Source of the DNA: JACVRW01 sp034664085
GTDB lineage: Bacteria; Actinomycetota; Thermoleophilia; Solirubrobacterales; Thermoleophilaceae
Direction of reading: 5' to 3'
Length of the DNA stretch: 64,000 bases
Assembly: GCA_034664085.1 (NCBI GenBank)
Contig: JAXDII010000008.1
Coordinates: forward strand, 25,758 to 89,757
Shown: positions 31,959-40,201 of the stretch, one piece after another
Layout: every line of letters begins with the position of its first letter
Position numbering within the stretch: position 1 is the first letter of the stretch
The notes under the pieces: model-generated
Databases searched by the model: none
Told to the model about the DNA's origin: nothing
What the model saw: only the letters and a program-made list of their open reading frames with translations
Made by a program: the position numbers and the translations under genes

Positions 31959-33284
31959 ATGGAGGAGAGCGCTCTCAGGCGGGCCCTGGCCCCGGCGACC
32001 CTTCGCAACCACGTGCTCGCCCTCTGTGCGATCGGCAATCGGTTCGTCGGATCGACCGGTGAGCGGGCCGCGCGCGACCACATCCGCTCGGAGCTCGAGC
32101 GGTCCGGCGCCACCGACGTGCGCCTGGAGGAGTTCGAGGTGCTCGGCTACCAGCCGGAGTCCGGGGCCTGCGTCGTGCGCGACGTCGCCGACGGCGAGCT
32201 GCCCGCCGTGGGACTGCAGTTCACGGCGTCCGGCGACGTGGAGGCGGAGGCCGTCTACCTCGGCAACCCGCGCACCATCGACGACATCACGGCGCTCGAG
32301 GACGAGGGCGTGTCGCTCGCCGGGAAGGCCGTCGTCGTCGACACCTACTGGCCCTACGGGGTGGCCGATCACGTGGTCGCCGCGGGGGCCGCCGCGCTAG
32401 TGGTCGTCAGCCCGAACGCCGACGGGCTCATGACCCACTTCAGCGCCCAGCTCTATCCGCCCGCCGGCGACGGGCCGGCCGACGGGCGGCCGCTGCCCAT
32501 CCCGGGCGTGACGATCGAGCGCCGCGCCGCCACGCGGCTGCTGGCGCTCATGGTGGACGGGCCGCGGGTCCTACGCATCAGCCATCGCGCCACGTACGCG
32601 CCGGTGCGCACCGCGAACGTGGTCGCCGAGGTGCCGGGGACGGACCCCGAGGCCGGGCGCGTCGTGATCGGCGCGCACTACGACACCCAGCTGGAGGGGG
32701 TCGGGGCGTGCGACAACGCCACCGGGGTCGCGGCACTGATCGAGCTGGCGCGTCTCTGCGCGACGCATCCGCGGCGCCGCACCGTCGTCTTCGTGGCCTT
32801 CGGGGACGAGGAGCACGGCTTCCTCGGCGCCGTCGACTACTGCCAGCGGCACGCGGCGACGCTCGAGGACACGGCCGGCATGGTCTGCCTCGACGCGCTG
32901 GCGTGGGTCTATCCCGGCAGGCGCGCCCTGCACGCGGACCCGAGCTTCATGGAGTACGCGGCCGCGCGCGCGACGGAGGTGGACTGGCAGCCCGAGGAGC
33001 TCGTGGACGCGAGCGTGCTGCTCGGGTCCGACCACAACCCCTTCATCGACGCCGGCGTGCCCGCGGCCTGGTTCTGGCGCTATCCGCCCCAGCACTTCGG
33101 CTACCACAGCGCCGGCGACCTGCCCGAGCTGCTGGACTTCGATCTGGTGGCGGGGACCGCCACGGCCGCCGGCCACACCGCGTTTGCGCTGGCCGACGAC
33201 CCGGGCTCCCCGCTCGGACGCTCGCGGCCCACGAAGCGCTGGCACGATCTCCGGCCCGCTGCTTCGACGGAGGTCGCGGGATGA
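31959..33284 (+). CDS. M28-family zinc hydrolase with PA-like insert
   Basis: The product is 441 aa. The zinc ligands of the M28 aminopeptidase-type fold are visible: GAHYDTQ, GACDNATGVAALIELA, FGDEEHGFLGA, CLDALAW and a late FGYHSAGD. Residues ~95-215 look like a protease-associated-type insert. There is no signal peptide, unlike many secreted M28 peptidases. It opens the operon that encodes the second Mo hydroxylase and PuuE allantoinase, so the substrate could be a ureide or N-carbamoyl compound and not a peptide; this is inference. The start at 31959 is chosen because the longer frame begins in the -35 box. Confidence 0.8.
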   Translation: MEESALRRALAPATLRNHVLALCAIGNRFVGSTGERAARDHIRSELERSGATDVRLEEFEVLGYQPESGACVVRDVADGELPAVGLQFTASGDVEAEAVYLGNPRTIDDITALEDEGVSLAGKAVVVDTYWPYGVADHVVAAGAAALVVVSPNADGLMTHFSAQLYPPAGDGPADGRPLPIPGVTIERRAATRLLALMVDGPRVLRISHRATYAPVRTANVVAEVPGTDPEAGRVVIGAHYDTQLEGVGACDNATGVAALIELARLCATHPRRRTVVFVAFGDEEHGFLGAVDYCQRHAATLEDTAGMVCLDALAWVYPGRRALHADPSFMEYAAARATEVDWQPEELVDASVLLGSDHNPFIDAGVPAAWFWRYPPQHFGYHSAGDLPELLDFDLVAGTATAAGHTAFALADDPGSPLGRSRPTKRWHDLRPAASTEVAG

Positions 33285-33333
33285 GCCACCCGGCCGAGCG
33301 GGTCGGGCCGACATACTGCCTGGGGAGGCGCTG

Positions 33334-35739
33334 ATGGAGCACTCACTGATCGACCCCTCGCTGGGCGAGGCCTGGCGACCGCGGGTGATCGGTGTACGCA
33401 GTACCCGGCGCGAGGACGACGCGATCCTGCGCGGCGAGGGCCAGTACGTCGCCGACGTTCGCCTGCCGCGAATGGTCGAGGCCTGCTTCGTGCGCTCCCA
33501 GCTCGCACACGCGCGGCTGCTGGGCGTCCCCCTCGAGGAGGCGCGCGCCGCCGACGGCGTGGTCGCCGCCTACGCCGCCGACGACCTGGACGGTGTCGCG
33601 GCGGTGCCCGACCTGCACAAGGGCGGCCGCCCGGTCGCCACCTACCCGCTGGCGCGCGACCGCGTCCGCTACGTCGGCGCGCCGATCGCCGTCGTCGTCG
33701 CCGCCGACCGCTACGCGGCCGAGGACGCCGCGGAGCTGGTGGTGCCGGACCTGGAGCCGCTCCCGGTCGTGGCCGGGATGGACGAGGCGCTCGCGCCCGG
33801 CGCCGAGCTGCTCTACCCCGACTGGCCCGACAACATGCTCATCGACGCGCCGGCGAGCAACCCGGACGTGGCCGAGGCGTTCGCCGGCCTGCGCTCCGTC
33901 GGCGGCAGCTACACGATCCAGCGGGTGGGCGGCGTGCCGATGGAGACGCGCGGCGTCGTGGCCGACTACCGCAACGGGCGGCTCACGGTCTGGACCTCCA
34001 CCCAGTACCCGCACATCGTGCGGACGATGCTGCACTACGTGCTCGGCCTGCCCGAGGGGCAGATCCGGGTGATCGCGCCCGACGTCGGCGGCGGCTTCGG
34101 CACGAAGGCGCAGATCTACGTCGAGGAGTACATCATCGCGTCGCTCGCTCTGCGGCTGCGGCGGCCGGTCCGCTGGATCGAGGACCGCTACGAGCACCTC
34201 GTGACCGCGGCGCAGGCGCGCGACGTGCGGTTCCAGCTCGAGGCGGCGGTGCGCGACGACGGCTCGATCCAGGCGCTGCGCGGCCAGATCCTCCACGACC
34301 TCGGCTCGGGCGAGATGTACCCGCCGGGCTTCAACCCGAGCTTCGTCGCCGTGGGCATGCTGACCGGCGCGTACCGCATCCCCCACCAGCAGATCGGCGT
34401 GAGGTGCGTGGTCACGAACAAGACGCCGGCGGGCGCCTATCGCGGCTTCGGGATGCCCGAGTGCACGTTCGCGCTCGAGCGACTGATCGACAAGATCGGA
34501 GGCGAGCTGGGGATCGACCCGCTCGACGTGCGGCGGCGCATGCTCCTCGACCCGGGCGAGATGCCCTACGTGACCGCGTCGGGCGCCCGGCTCGACTCCG
34601 GCAGCCACCGCGAGGCCTTCGAGCGCGCCGTGTCCGAGGGCGAGCGGCTGACCGAGCGCGCCCGCGCGCGCTGGGCGGACAACCCGGACGTGCGCATCGG
34701 GATGGGCGTCGCGACGTACACCGAGGGCACCGCCGCCAACTACTTCTTCACGAGCGGCCACTGGACGAACCAGGACTCGTGCGACGTGCGCTTCGATCCC
34801 GACGGCGGCGTGACCGTCGGCGTCGGCGTCTCCACCACCGGCCAGGGACTCCACACCATGGTCGCGACCGTCGCCGCGGAGGCGCTCGGGGTGCCCATCG
34901 ACAACGTCCGCGTGGTGATGGGCGACACCGACACCAGCCCGCACGGCCTGGGCGGGTTCGCGAGCCGCAGCACCGTCGTAGCCGCGGGCGCGATCCACAA
35001 GGCGGCGGGCGAGGTGCGCGAGAAGGGCGCTCGGATCGCCGCGCACCTGCTGGAGGCGGCGCCCGAGGACCTGGAGCTTGTCGAGGGCGGCTTCCACGTG
35101 CGCGGAACGCCGCACCGAGGCGTCTCCTGGGGCGACGTAGCCCGCGCCGCGCTGGTGCGCACGGTGGACCTGCCGCCCGACGTCGAGCCGGGCCTGGAGG
35201 CAAAGGCCGTCTTCGTCCCGCCCGGCGTGGCGCACGCCGTCGGCGAGGACGGTCGGCTGAACGCCTGCCCGACGTACGCGAACGCGACCCATGTGGCGGT
35301 CGTCAAGGTCGACGTGCGGACGGGCATCGTCGCGGTCGTCGACTACGTGGCCGTCCACGACTGCGGGCGCGTCATCAACCCGCTGATCGTCGCCGGGCAG
35401 GTCCACGGCGGGGTCGCGCAGGGCATCGGCGGCGCGCTCTACGAGGACTTCGGATACGACGACCTGGCGCAGCCCCAGTCCACGTCGTTCATGGCGTACC
35501 TGATCCCCACCGCGAGCGAGATCCCGCCGATCCACGCCGAGGAGATGGAGTCGCCGGCACCGGAGATCCCGTTCGGGGTCAAGGGCGTCGGCGAGGGCGG
35601 CATCATCGGCCCGCCCGCCGCGATCGCCGGCGCGGTCGAGGCCGCGCTGGCCGAGTTCGACCCCCCGGAGCTCACGGCCACGCCGATCACGCCTCAGGAC
35701 GTGCACGCGATCGTGACGGCGGCGGGGCGGGCCTCGTGA
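33334..35739 (+). CDS. Molybdenum hydroxylase large subunit, set 2
   Basis: The product is 801 aa. A hammerhead domain with RRVxG-like STRREDDAILRGEGQYVADV opens the protein, followed by GGGFGTKAQIYVEE near 255, TPAGAYRGFGMPECTFALE near 365, VSTTGQGLHTM near 505 and the catalytic Glu loop GVKGVGEGG near 755. The AYRGFG sequence replaces the AYRCSFR of CO dehydrogenases, so it is a purine or N-heterocycle/aldehyde oxidase. ATG with GGGGAGG upstream. GTGA overlap with the FAD subunit. It differs clearly from set 1 in sequence and in subunit order context, and so probably acts on another substrate or under another signal. Confidence 0.87.
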   Translation: MEHSLIDPSLGEAWRPRVIGVRSTRREDDAILRGEGQYVADVRLPRMVEACFVRSQLAHARLLGVPLEEARAADGVVAAYAADDLDGVAAVPDLHKGGRPVATYPLARDRVRYVGAPIAVVVAADRYAAEDAAELVVPDLEPLPVVAGMDEALAPGAELLYPDWPDNMLIDAPASNPDVAEAFAGLRSVGGSYTIQRVGGVPMETRGVVADYRNGRLTVWTSTQYPHIVRTMLHYVLGLPEGQIRVIAPDVGGGFGTKAQIYVEEYIIASLALRLRRPVRWIEDRYEHLVTAAQARDVRFQLEAAVRDDGSIQALRGQILHDLGSGEMYPPGFNPSFVAVGMLTGAYRIPHQQIGVRCVVTNKTPAGAYRGFGMPECTFALERLIDKIGGELGIDPLDVRRRMLLDPGEMPYVTASGARLDSGSHREAFERAVSEGERLTERARARWADNPDVRIGMGVATYTEGTAANYFFTSGHWTNQDSCDVRFDPDGGVTVGVGVSTTGQGLHTMVATVAAEALGVPIDNVRVVMGDTDTSPHGLGGFASRSTVVAAGAIHKAAGEVREKGARIAAHLLEAAPEDLELVEGGFHVRGTPHRGVSWGDVARAALVRTVDLPPDVEPGLEAKAVFVPPGVAHAVGEDGRLNACPTYANATHVAVVKVDVRTGIVAVVDYVAVHDCGRVINPLIVAGQVHGGVAQGIGGALYEDFGYDDLAQPQSTSFMAYLIPTASEIPPIHAEEMESPAPEIPFGVKGVGEGGIIGPPAAIAGAVEAALAEFDPPELTATPITPQDVHAIVTAAGRAS

Positions 35740-36593
35740 AGCCGCCGCGCTTCGACTACTCGCGACCGAGCACGCTGGCGCGCGCGGTGGAGCTGCTCGC
35801 CGCCAGCGACGGCGAGGGCAAGCTGCTCGCCGGCGGCCAGAGCCTCGTGCCCGTGCTCAACATGCGCCTCGCCCAGCCGTCCGTCCTGGTCGACCTCGGC
35901 CTGGTGGAGGAGCTGCGCGGGCTGCGCCGCGAGGGCGACGTGCTCTCGATCGGCGCCGGGGTCCGCCAATGCGATGCGGAGAAGTCGCCGCTCGTGCGCG
36001 ATTGCTGCCCGCTGGTGCCGCAGGCGCTGAGGCACGTGGGCCACGTCCAGATCCGCAACCGCGGGACGATCGGCGGCAGCATCGCGCACGCCGACCCGAC
36101 CGCGGAGCTGCCCGCGGTCGCGCTCGCGCTGGACGCCGAGCTGGTGGCCACCAGCGTGCGCGGCACGCGCACGATCGCGGCTCGCGACTTCTTCAGGGGC
36201 CCGTACACCACGACGCTGGAGGAGGACGAGGTGCTGACCCAGGTACGGCTGCCGATCTTCGCCGACGCGCGCACCGCGTTCCACGAGGTCGCCCGGCGCA
36301 GCGGCGACTTCGCCCTCGCGGCTCTTGCGGCGGTGGTGCGCTTCGCGCCGGGCTCGCAGACCATCGTCGAGGCCCGCCTCGCCGCCGTGGGCACCGGGGG
36401 CACGCCCGTGCGCCTGGATCAGGCCGAGACGGGCCTGGAGGGCCGCGAGCTCACTCCCGAGACGGTCGACGCCGCCGCGGCCGACGCCCGCGCCCAGCTC
36501 GACGCCACCGCCGACCAGACCGTGGAGCGCGAGTTCCGGCGCGACCTGGTCGGCACGCTCGTGAGCCGTGCGCTGACGGAGGTGCGGCCGTGA
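35736..36593 (+). CDS. Molybdenum hydroxylase FAD subunit, set 2
   Basis: The product is 285 aa. KLLAGGQSLVPVLNMRLAQP near 32 and VQIRNRGTIGGSIAHADPTAELP near 100 are the FAD-binding motifs of CoxM/XdhB-type subunits; the C-terminal flavoprotein domain follows. The GTG start overlaps the large-subunit stop, and the stop overlaps the GTG of the [2Fe-2S] subunit. Confidence 0.9.
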   Translation: MKPPRFDYSRPSTLARAVELLAASDGEGKLLAGGQSLVPVLNMRLAQPSVLVDLGLVEELRGLRREGDVLSIGAGVRQCDAEKSPLVRDCCPLVPQALRHVGHVQIRNRGTIGGSIAHADPTAELPAVALALDAELVATSVRGTRTIAARDFFRGPYTTTLEEDEVLTQVRLPIFADARTAFHEVARRSGDFALAALAAVVRFAPGSQTIVEARLAAVGTGGTPVRLDQAETGLEGRELTPETVDAAAADARAQLDATADQTVEREFRRDLVGTLVSRALTEVRP

Positions 36594-37075
36594 GGCCGGT
36601 CGAGCAGCCCACCGACGCGACGGAGGTCGAGCTGCGGGTGAACGGCGACGCGGTGCGCCGCACGGTGCCCGCGCGCCTGCTGCTGGCCGACCTGCTGCGC
36701 GACGGCCTGGATCTGACCGGCACGCACCTGGGCTGCGAGCACGGCATCTGCGGCGCCTGCACGGTGCTGCTCGACGGCGCGCCCGTGCGCTCGTGCCTCA
36801 CGCTCGCCGTCCAGGCCGACGGCGCCGAGGTCACCACGGTGGAGGGGATCACCCCGGCGGAGGGGCTCAGCCCGATGCAGCAGGCGTTCAAGGACCACCA
36901 TGGCCTGCAGTGCGGCTTCTGCACTCCGGGCTTCCTAACCACGCTCGAGAGCGCCGACCCGGCCGACTACCCCGATGACGAGTCGCTGCGCGAGCTGCTG
37001 TCGGGCAACCTCTGCCGCTGCACCGGCTACGAGCACATCGTCGCCGCCGTGCGGGCGGCTTGGAACCGCGACTGA
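36590..37075 (+). CDS. Molybdenum hydroxylase [2Fe-2S] subunit, set 2
   Basis: The product is 161 aa. First cluster in CEHGICGACTVLLDG with RSCLTLA; second in QCGFCTPGFL and GNLCRCTGYEHI. The N-terminus from the GTG at 36590 is about ten residues longer than the usual start and may be unstructured. Completes a second full three-subunit enzyme. Confidence 0.92.
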   Translation: MRPVEQPTDATEVELRVNGDAVRRTVPARLLLADLLRDGLDLTGTHLGCEHGICGACTVLLDGAPVRSCLTLAVQADGAEVTTVEGITPAEGLSPMQQAFKDHHGLQCGFCTPGFLTTLESADPADYPDDESLRELLSGNLCRCTGYEHIVAAVRAAWNRD

Positions 37076-37076
37076 C

Positions 37077-37505
37077 TTGAGCGCCGCGCTGCAGGGAATC
37101 GTCGAGCGGCTGCTCGCGGACACCGGCGCCAGCCGCACCACCCTGCGCGTCGACTCGCCGACCGAGTTCTTCCCGGTCGTCGCCGAGGCGTGCGCGCCCG
37201 GCGTGCGCTCGATCCGCGGCGACACCTCGGTGGACCTCAAGACGGCGCCGACGTTCATGGCGATCCAGGACGAGCAGCGCATCATCGTCCAGGACGACTG
37301 CCTGCACTCCGAGCCGCCGACCCCGCAGGAGGTCATCGACGCCTACGGCGTGCGCGCCCAGATGCTCGCGCCCGTGGCCCTCGAAGGGCTGCTGCTCGGC
37401 ACGATGTCGGTGCATCAGGCGGGGGCGCCACGGCGCTGGTCGGCGGCCGACCGCCAGGCGCTGGAGTCCGCCGTGACCGCGGTGCTCGCCGAGCTGGGCG
37501 GCTGA
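37077..37505 (+). CDS. GAF-domain protein
   Basis: The product is 142 aa from a TTG start, one base after the preceding stop. The pattern QGIVERLLADTGASRTTLRVD, IQDEQRIIVQDD and GVRAQMLAPVALEGLLLGTMSVHQ with the closing helix SAADRQALESAVTAV is a single GAF domain. GAF domains bind small ligands such as nucleotides or purines. In this operon it may be a sensor or partner of the Mo hydroxylase; no effector domain is attached. Confidence 0.7.
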   Translation: MSAALQGIVERLLADTGASRTTLRVDSPTEFFPVVAEACAPGVRSIRGDTSVDLKTAPTFMAIQDEQRIIVQDDCLHSEPPTPQEVIDAYGVRAQMLAPVALEGLLLGTMSVHQAGAPRRWSAADRQALESAVTAVLAELGG

Positions 37506-37509
37506 CCCG

Positions 37510-38421
37510 ATGGGGCTGTTCGACCAGGACCGCGACCTCGTCGGCTACGGAGCCGACGTCCCGCGGGCCGCCTGGCCCCACGACGCGCGCGTTGCCGTGA
37601 GCCTCAGCATCGCGTACGAGGAAGGCTCCGAGTTCTCGCACGCCGCGGGCGACGAGCGCCAGGAGCAGCTCGGCGAGAGCGTCTACCCGGCGGCACCCGG
37701 CTTCCGCGACTACTCGCTCGAGTCCGTGTACCAGTACGGCAGCCGAGCCGGCGTCTGGCGGCTGGCGCGCGTGCTGGACGAGCACGGCGTGAAGGCCACG
37801 TTCTTCGCCAGCGCCGCGGCGCTCGAGCTCAACCCTGCCGTCGCCGCGTATCTGCGCGACTCGGAGCACGAGGTGGCGGGCCACGGCTGGCGCTGGGAGG
37901 AGCCGCATACGCTGACGCGCGAGCAGGAGCGCGAGAACCTCGAGCGGGCCATAGCCTCGATCGAGAGCACGGTCGGCACCCGGCCGCGCGGCTGGATCAG
38001 CCGCACGGTGCGCTCCGCCCACACGCGCGAGCTGCTCGTCGAGGAGGGCGGCTTCGCCTACGACTCGGACGCGTTCGACGACGACCTGCCCTACTTCGTG
38101 CGCGTCGCCGGGCGGCCCCATCTGGTGCTGCCGTACACGATGGTGCTCAACGACTCGCGCTACGTCGTGGCGCAGGGCTTCGGCGACCCCTCGTCGTTCC
38201 TCGACTACGCCACGCGCACGTTCGACCGCCTCTGGCAGGAGGGCGAGGAAGGCCCGCGGATGATGACGATCGGGATGCACCCGCGCTGGAGCGGACACCC
38301 GGCGCGCGCGTCCGCGCTGAGCGACTTCATCGCGCACGCGCAGGCCCGCGGCGGCGTGTGGTTCGCGCGGCGGATCGACATCGCCGAGTGGTGGCTCGCG
38401 CACCACTCGCCGCCCGCGTGA
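37510..38421 (+). CDS. puuE: Allantoinase PuuE (polysaccharide-deacetylase fold)
   Basis: The product is 303 aa, near the usual ~305. The PuuE signature is strong: GYGADVPRAAWPHDARVAVS, AYEEGSEFS and YPAAPGFRDYSLESVYQYGSRAGVWR (read as successive blocks), then WISRTVRSAHTRELL and DLPYFVRV. This NodB-fold enzyme opens the allantoin ring to allantoate without the binuclear metal centre of classical allantoinase. It stands in the xdh-2 operon, four bases after the GAF gene. ATG start. With uraH and two urate oxidases it carries the pathway from urate to allantoate, apart from OHCU decarboxylation. Confidence 0.9.
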   Translation: MGLFDQDRDLVGYGADVPRAAWPHDARVAVSLSIAYEEGSEFSHAAGDERQEQLGESVYPAAPGFRDYSLESVYQYGSRAGVWRLARVLDEHGVKATFFASAAALELNPAVAAYLRDSEHEVAGHGWRWEEPHTLTREQERENLERAIASIESTVGTRPRGWISRTVRSAHTRELLVEEGGFAYDSDAFDDDLPYFVRVAGRPHLVLPYTMVLNDSRYVVAQGFGDPSSFLDYATRTFDRLWQEGEEGPRMMTIGMHPRWSGHPARASALSDFIAHAQARGGVWFARRIDIAEWWLAHHSPPA

Positions 38422-38443
38422 CCGCGCGGGGCCGCCGCCGCAG

Positions 38444-39295
38444 GTGATCCTCGCGCGCGAGAGCGGCCGGCTGCGAGTCGTCGCGCATTCGGCGCACCAG
38501 CGCCAGGTCGGGCTCGCGGGAAGCGCCTGGGGAAACGAGCACTTCGGCGCACCCGCACCCGCGCCGCTGGTGATCGACGCGGCCGCGGCGCACGACGCGG
38601 GCTGGCGCGCCTGGGACGAGTCCCCGGGGCTCGACCCGCGAACGGGCCAGCCGTTCCAGTTCCTGGACGTCGCGACCGCGCTGGTGCATGGGCACTCGGC
38701 GAGCGTGGGCGAGGCGAGCGACAGCCATCCCTACGCGGGACTGCTGGTGAGCCTCCACACCTGCGGCGTGCTCGCTGACCGCTTCGGATGGGACCGCGAA
38801 TGGCCCGGCGTGGCGGGGCTCGCCGCCCGCGTCCGCAGAGCGCGCGGGCCGCGTGTCGCGCTCGCTTTCCTGCTCGCGCGCCAGCGCTTCCTCGCGGCCC
38901 AGCGCCGCCATCGCCGGGCGCTGAGCGAGCGCCTGGCCACCGAGGCCGACGCGGCGTCGTGGCTGGCGCCCGCCGAGGTATGGCGCAGCTACGACCTGCT
39001 GCAGGTGTGGGATGAGCTCTCGCTGCACTTCGCGACCGGCGGGACGGGCGAACGGACGATCGGCCCGCCGCCGGCGCGCTCCGGGACCCCCGCCACGCTG
39101 CCGGCGTTCACGCTTCGCTCCGTCGGTCCGCGCGCGGCGACGCTGAGCCCGTACCCGTTCGGTGCGGCCCGTGTCGAGCTGCCGCTCGAGGCCGCGTACG
39201 TCGACGACCGCAGCTACGCCGGCACGGACGAGTTCGTCGCGGCGCTGCGAGCGGCTGCGGCCGAGACGCTGGTCTTCACGGTTGCTCCCGGCTGA
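38444..39295 (+). CDS. DUF3891-type protein
   Basis: The product is 283 aa. The opening AHSAHQRQVGLAGSAWGNEHF, the HDAGWRAWDESPGLDPRTGQPFQF block, HGHSASVGEASDSHPYAGLLVSLHTCG and WRSYDLLQVWDELSLHF are characteristic of DUF3891 proteins. The conserved His/Asp pairs suggest an HD-like or metal site, but no activity is established to my knowledge. It starts with GTG 22 bases after puuE and ends the operon at a bidirectional hairpin. Confidence 0.75.
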   Translation: MILARESGRLRVVAHSAHQRQVGLAGSAWGNEHFGAPAPAPLVIDAAAAHDAGWRAWDESPGLDPRTGQPFQFLDVATALVHGHSASVGEASDSHPYAGLLVSLHTCGVLADRFGWDREWPGVAGLAARVRRARGPRVALAFLLARQRFLAAQRRHRRALSERLATEADAASWLAPAEVWRSYDLLQVWDELSLHFATGGTGERTIGPPPARSGTPATLPAFTLRSVGPRAATLSPYPFGAARVELPLEAAYVDDRSYAGTDEFVAALRAAAAETLVFTVAPG

Positions 39296-39303
39296 CCGGG
39301 AGC
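39284..39303. terminator. Bidirectional terminator hairpin between DUF3891 and gntR genes
   Basis: GCTCCCGG-CTGA-CCGGGAGC is a perfect 8-bp stem that includes the stop codon of the DUF3891 gene and ends one base before the convergent gntR stop. It ends both units. Confidence 0.65.
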
Positions 39304-39304
39304 G

Positions 39305-40105
39305 TCAGGTGCGCGGGGCCTGCTCGGGCTGGCGCACGACAGGCGCCGTGTGGGTCACCCGGCGGCGCACCTGGAGGCGGTAGTGCTCGGGCAGGAGCCA
39401 GGCCTTGCCCCACTGGATCGGCCGCCCGCCGGCGTACATGATCTGCTCGAGGGTCTGGCAGACGGTGCCGTTCTTGACGCCGAGGCGGCGGGCGATCGCC
39501 GCCGGGGCGGCGGCGGGCGTGAGCTCGGCGTCGGCGTACTCGATGCCGAGGTCGGTGTGGGCCAGCAGCACGTCCATCACCGATCCGACGAACTCGGCCT
39601 TGAGCACGCTGAGCGGCAGCACGTCGGCGGGGACGCGCTCGATGCCCCAGGCGACGCGGACGTCGCCGAAGAGCTTGACGCGGTGCACCACGTACACGGG
39701 CGCGCCGGCCTCCAGCTCGAGCTTGGCCGCGGCTTCGTCGTCCGCCTCCTCCTCGCTCCAGTCGAGGTCGGTCGTGCCGATCTCCTGGGAGTGCTCGCGC
39801 GCGTAGGTCTCGAGCGAGCAGAGCTTGTCGAGGCCCTCGGTCACGACGGCCGGGCGCGGCAGCACGACCGAGCCGATGCCGTTGCGAATGCGGATCAGGT
39901 GGCTGTCCTGGAGCATCCGCAGCGCGCTGCGGATCGTCACGCGCGAGACGCCGTAGTGCGCCGCCAGCTTCGTCTCGCTGGGCAGCAGCTCGCCGGGCGG
40001 CACGTCTCCGCTGAAGATGAACTGTTGGGTGAGGCGGTCGTAGACCTCATTTGCCAGCTGGCGGGTCGCCACCCTCGGTCCGTGGATCAGGCTGCTGCGC
40101 TCCAT
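39305..40105 (-). CDS. GntR/HutC-family regulator, candidate master of the island
   Basis: The product is 266 aa. The GntR winged HTH covers residues ~15-80 (QLANEVYDRLTQQF, PPGELLPSETKLAAHYGVSRVTIRSALRML, GIGSVV) and the UTRA ligand domain ~100-250 (LELEAGAPVYVVHRVKLFGD; QTLEQIMYAGGRPIQWGKAWL). HutC-type regulators respond to small metabolites, for example urocanate in the histidine case. It is divergent from the coxG-hyuAB-urease operon, and the 96-base gap holds site F of the shared promoter element. It is the only GntR in the window and the simplest candidate to bind all six sites. Confidence 0.9.
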   Translation of the reverse strand: MERSSLIHGPRVATRQLANEVYDRLTQQFIFSGDVPPGELLPSETKLAAHYGVSRVTIRSALRMLQDSHLIRIRNGIGSVVLPRPAVVTEGLDKLCSLETYAREHSQEIGTTDLDWSEEEADDEAAAKLELEAGAPVYVVHRVKLFGDVRVAWGIERVPADVLPLSVLKAEFVGSVMDVLLAHTDLGIEYADAELTPAAAPAAIARRLGVKNGTVCQTLEQIMYAGGRPIQWGKAWLLPEHYRLQVRRRVTHTAPVVRQPEQAPRT

Positions 40106-40146
40106 GGAACGAGCGTACCGGATGGATAGGCTGCCAGGAAGACTGC

Positions 40147-40175
40147 TTGACTAACAGCCTGTCAGGCGCTTGAAT
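40147..40175 (+). promoter_or_regulatory. Promoter with shared regulon element (site F), coxG-hyuAB-urease operon
   Basis: TTGACT (40147-40152), 17 bases, TTGAAT (40170-40175). Here the element TTGACTAACAGCC (40147-40159) overlaps the -35 box, unlike the other sites, and a CCTGTCAGG palindrome (40158-40166) follows. TGCCAGG at 40132-40138 on the gntR side could serve autoregulation. Confidence 0.6.
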
Positions 40176-40201
40176 GCCCCCACTTCGGCCTTCGAGGGAC
40201 C

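Noticed and set aside
33343..35706. 787-codon open frame antisense to the set 2 Mo hydroxylase
   Set aside because: Low-complexity Arg/Asp/His-rich shadow of a clearly recognisable molybdenum subunit.
33334..37075. Interpretation of set 2 plus the CoxG gene as a CO dehydrogenase
   Set aside because: The active-site loop reads AYRGFG and lacks the AYRCSFR signature with its Cys; neighbours are purine genes.
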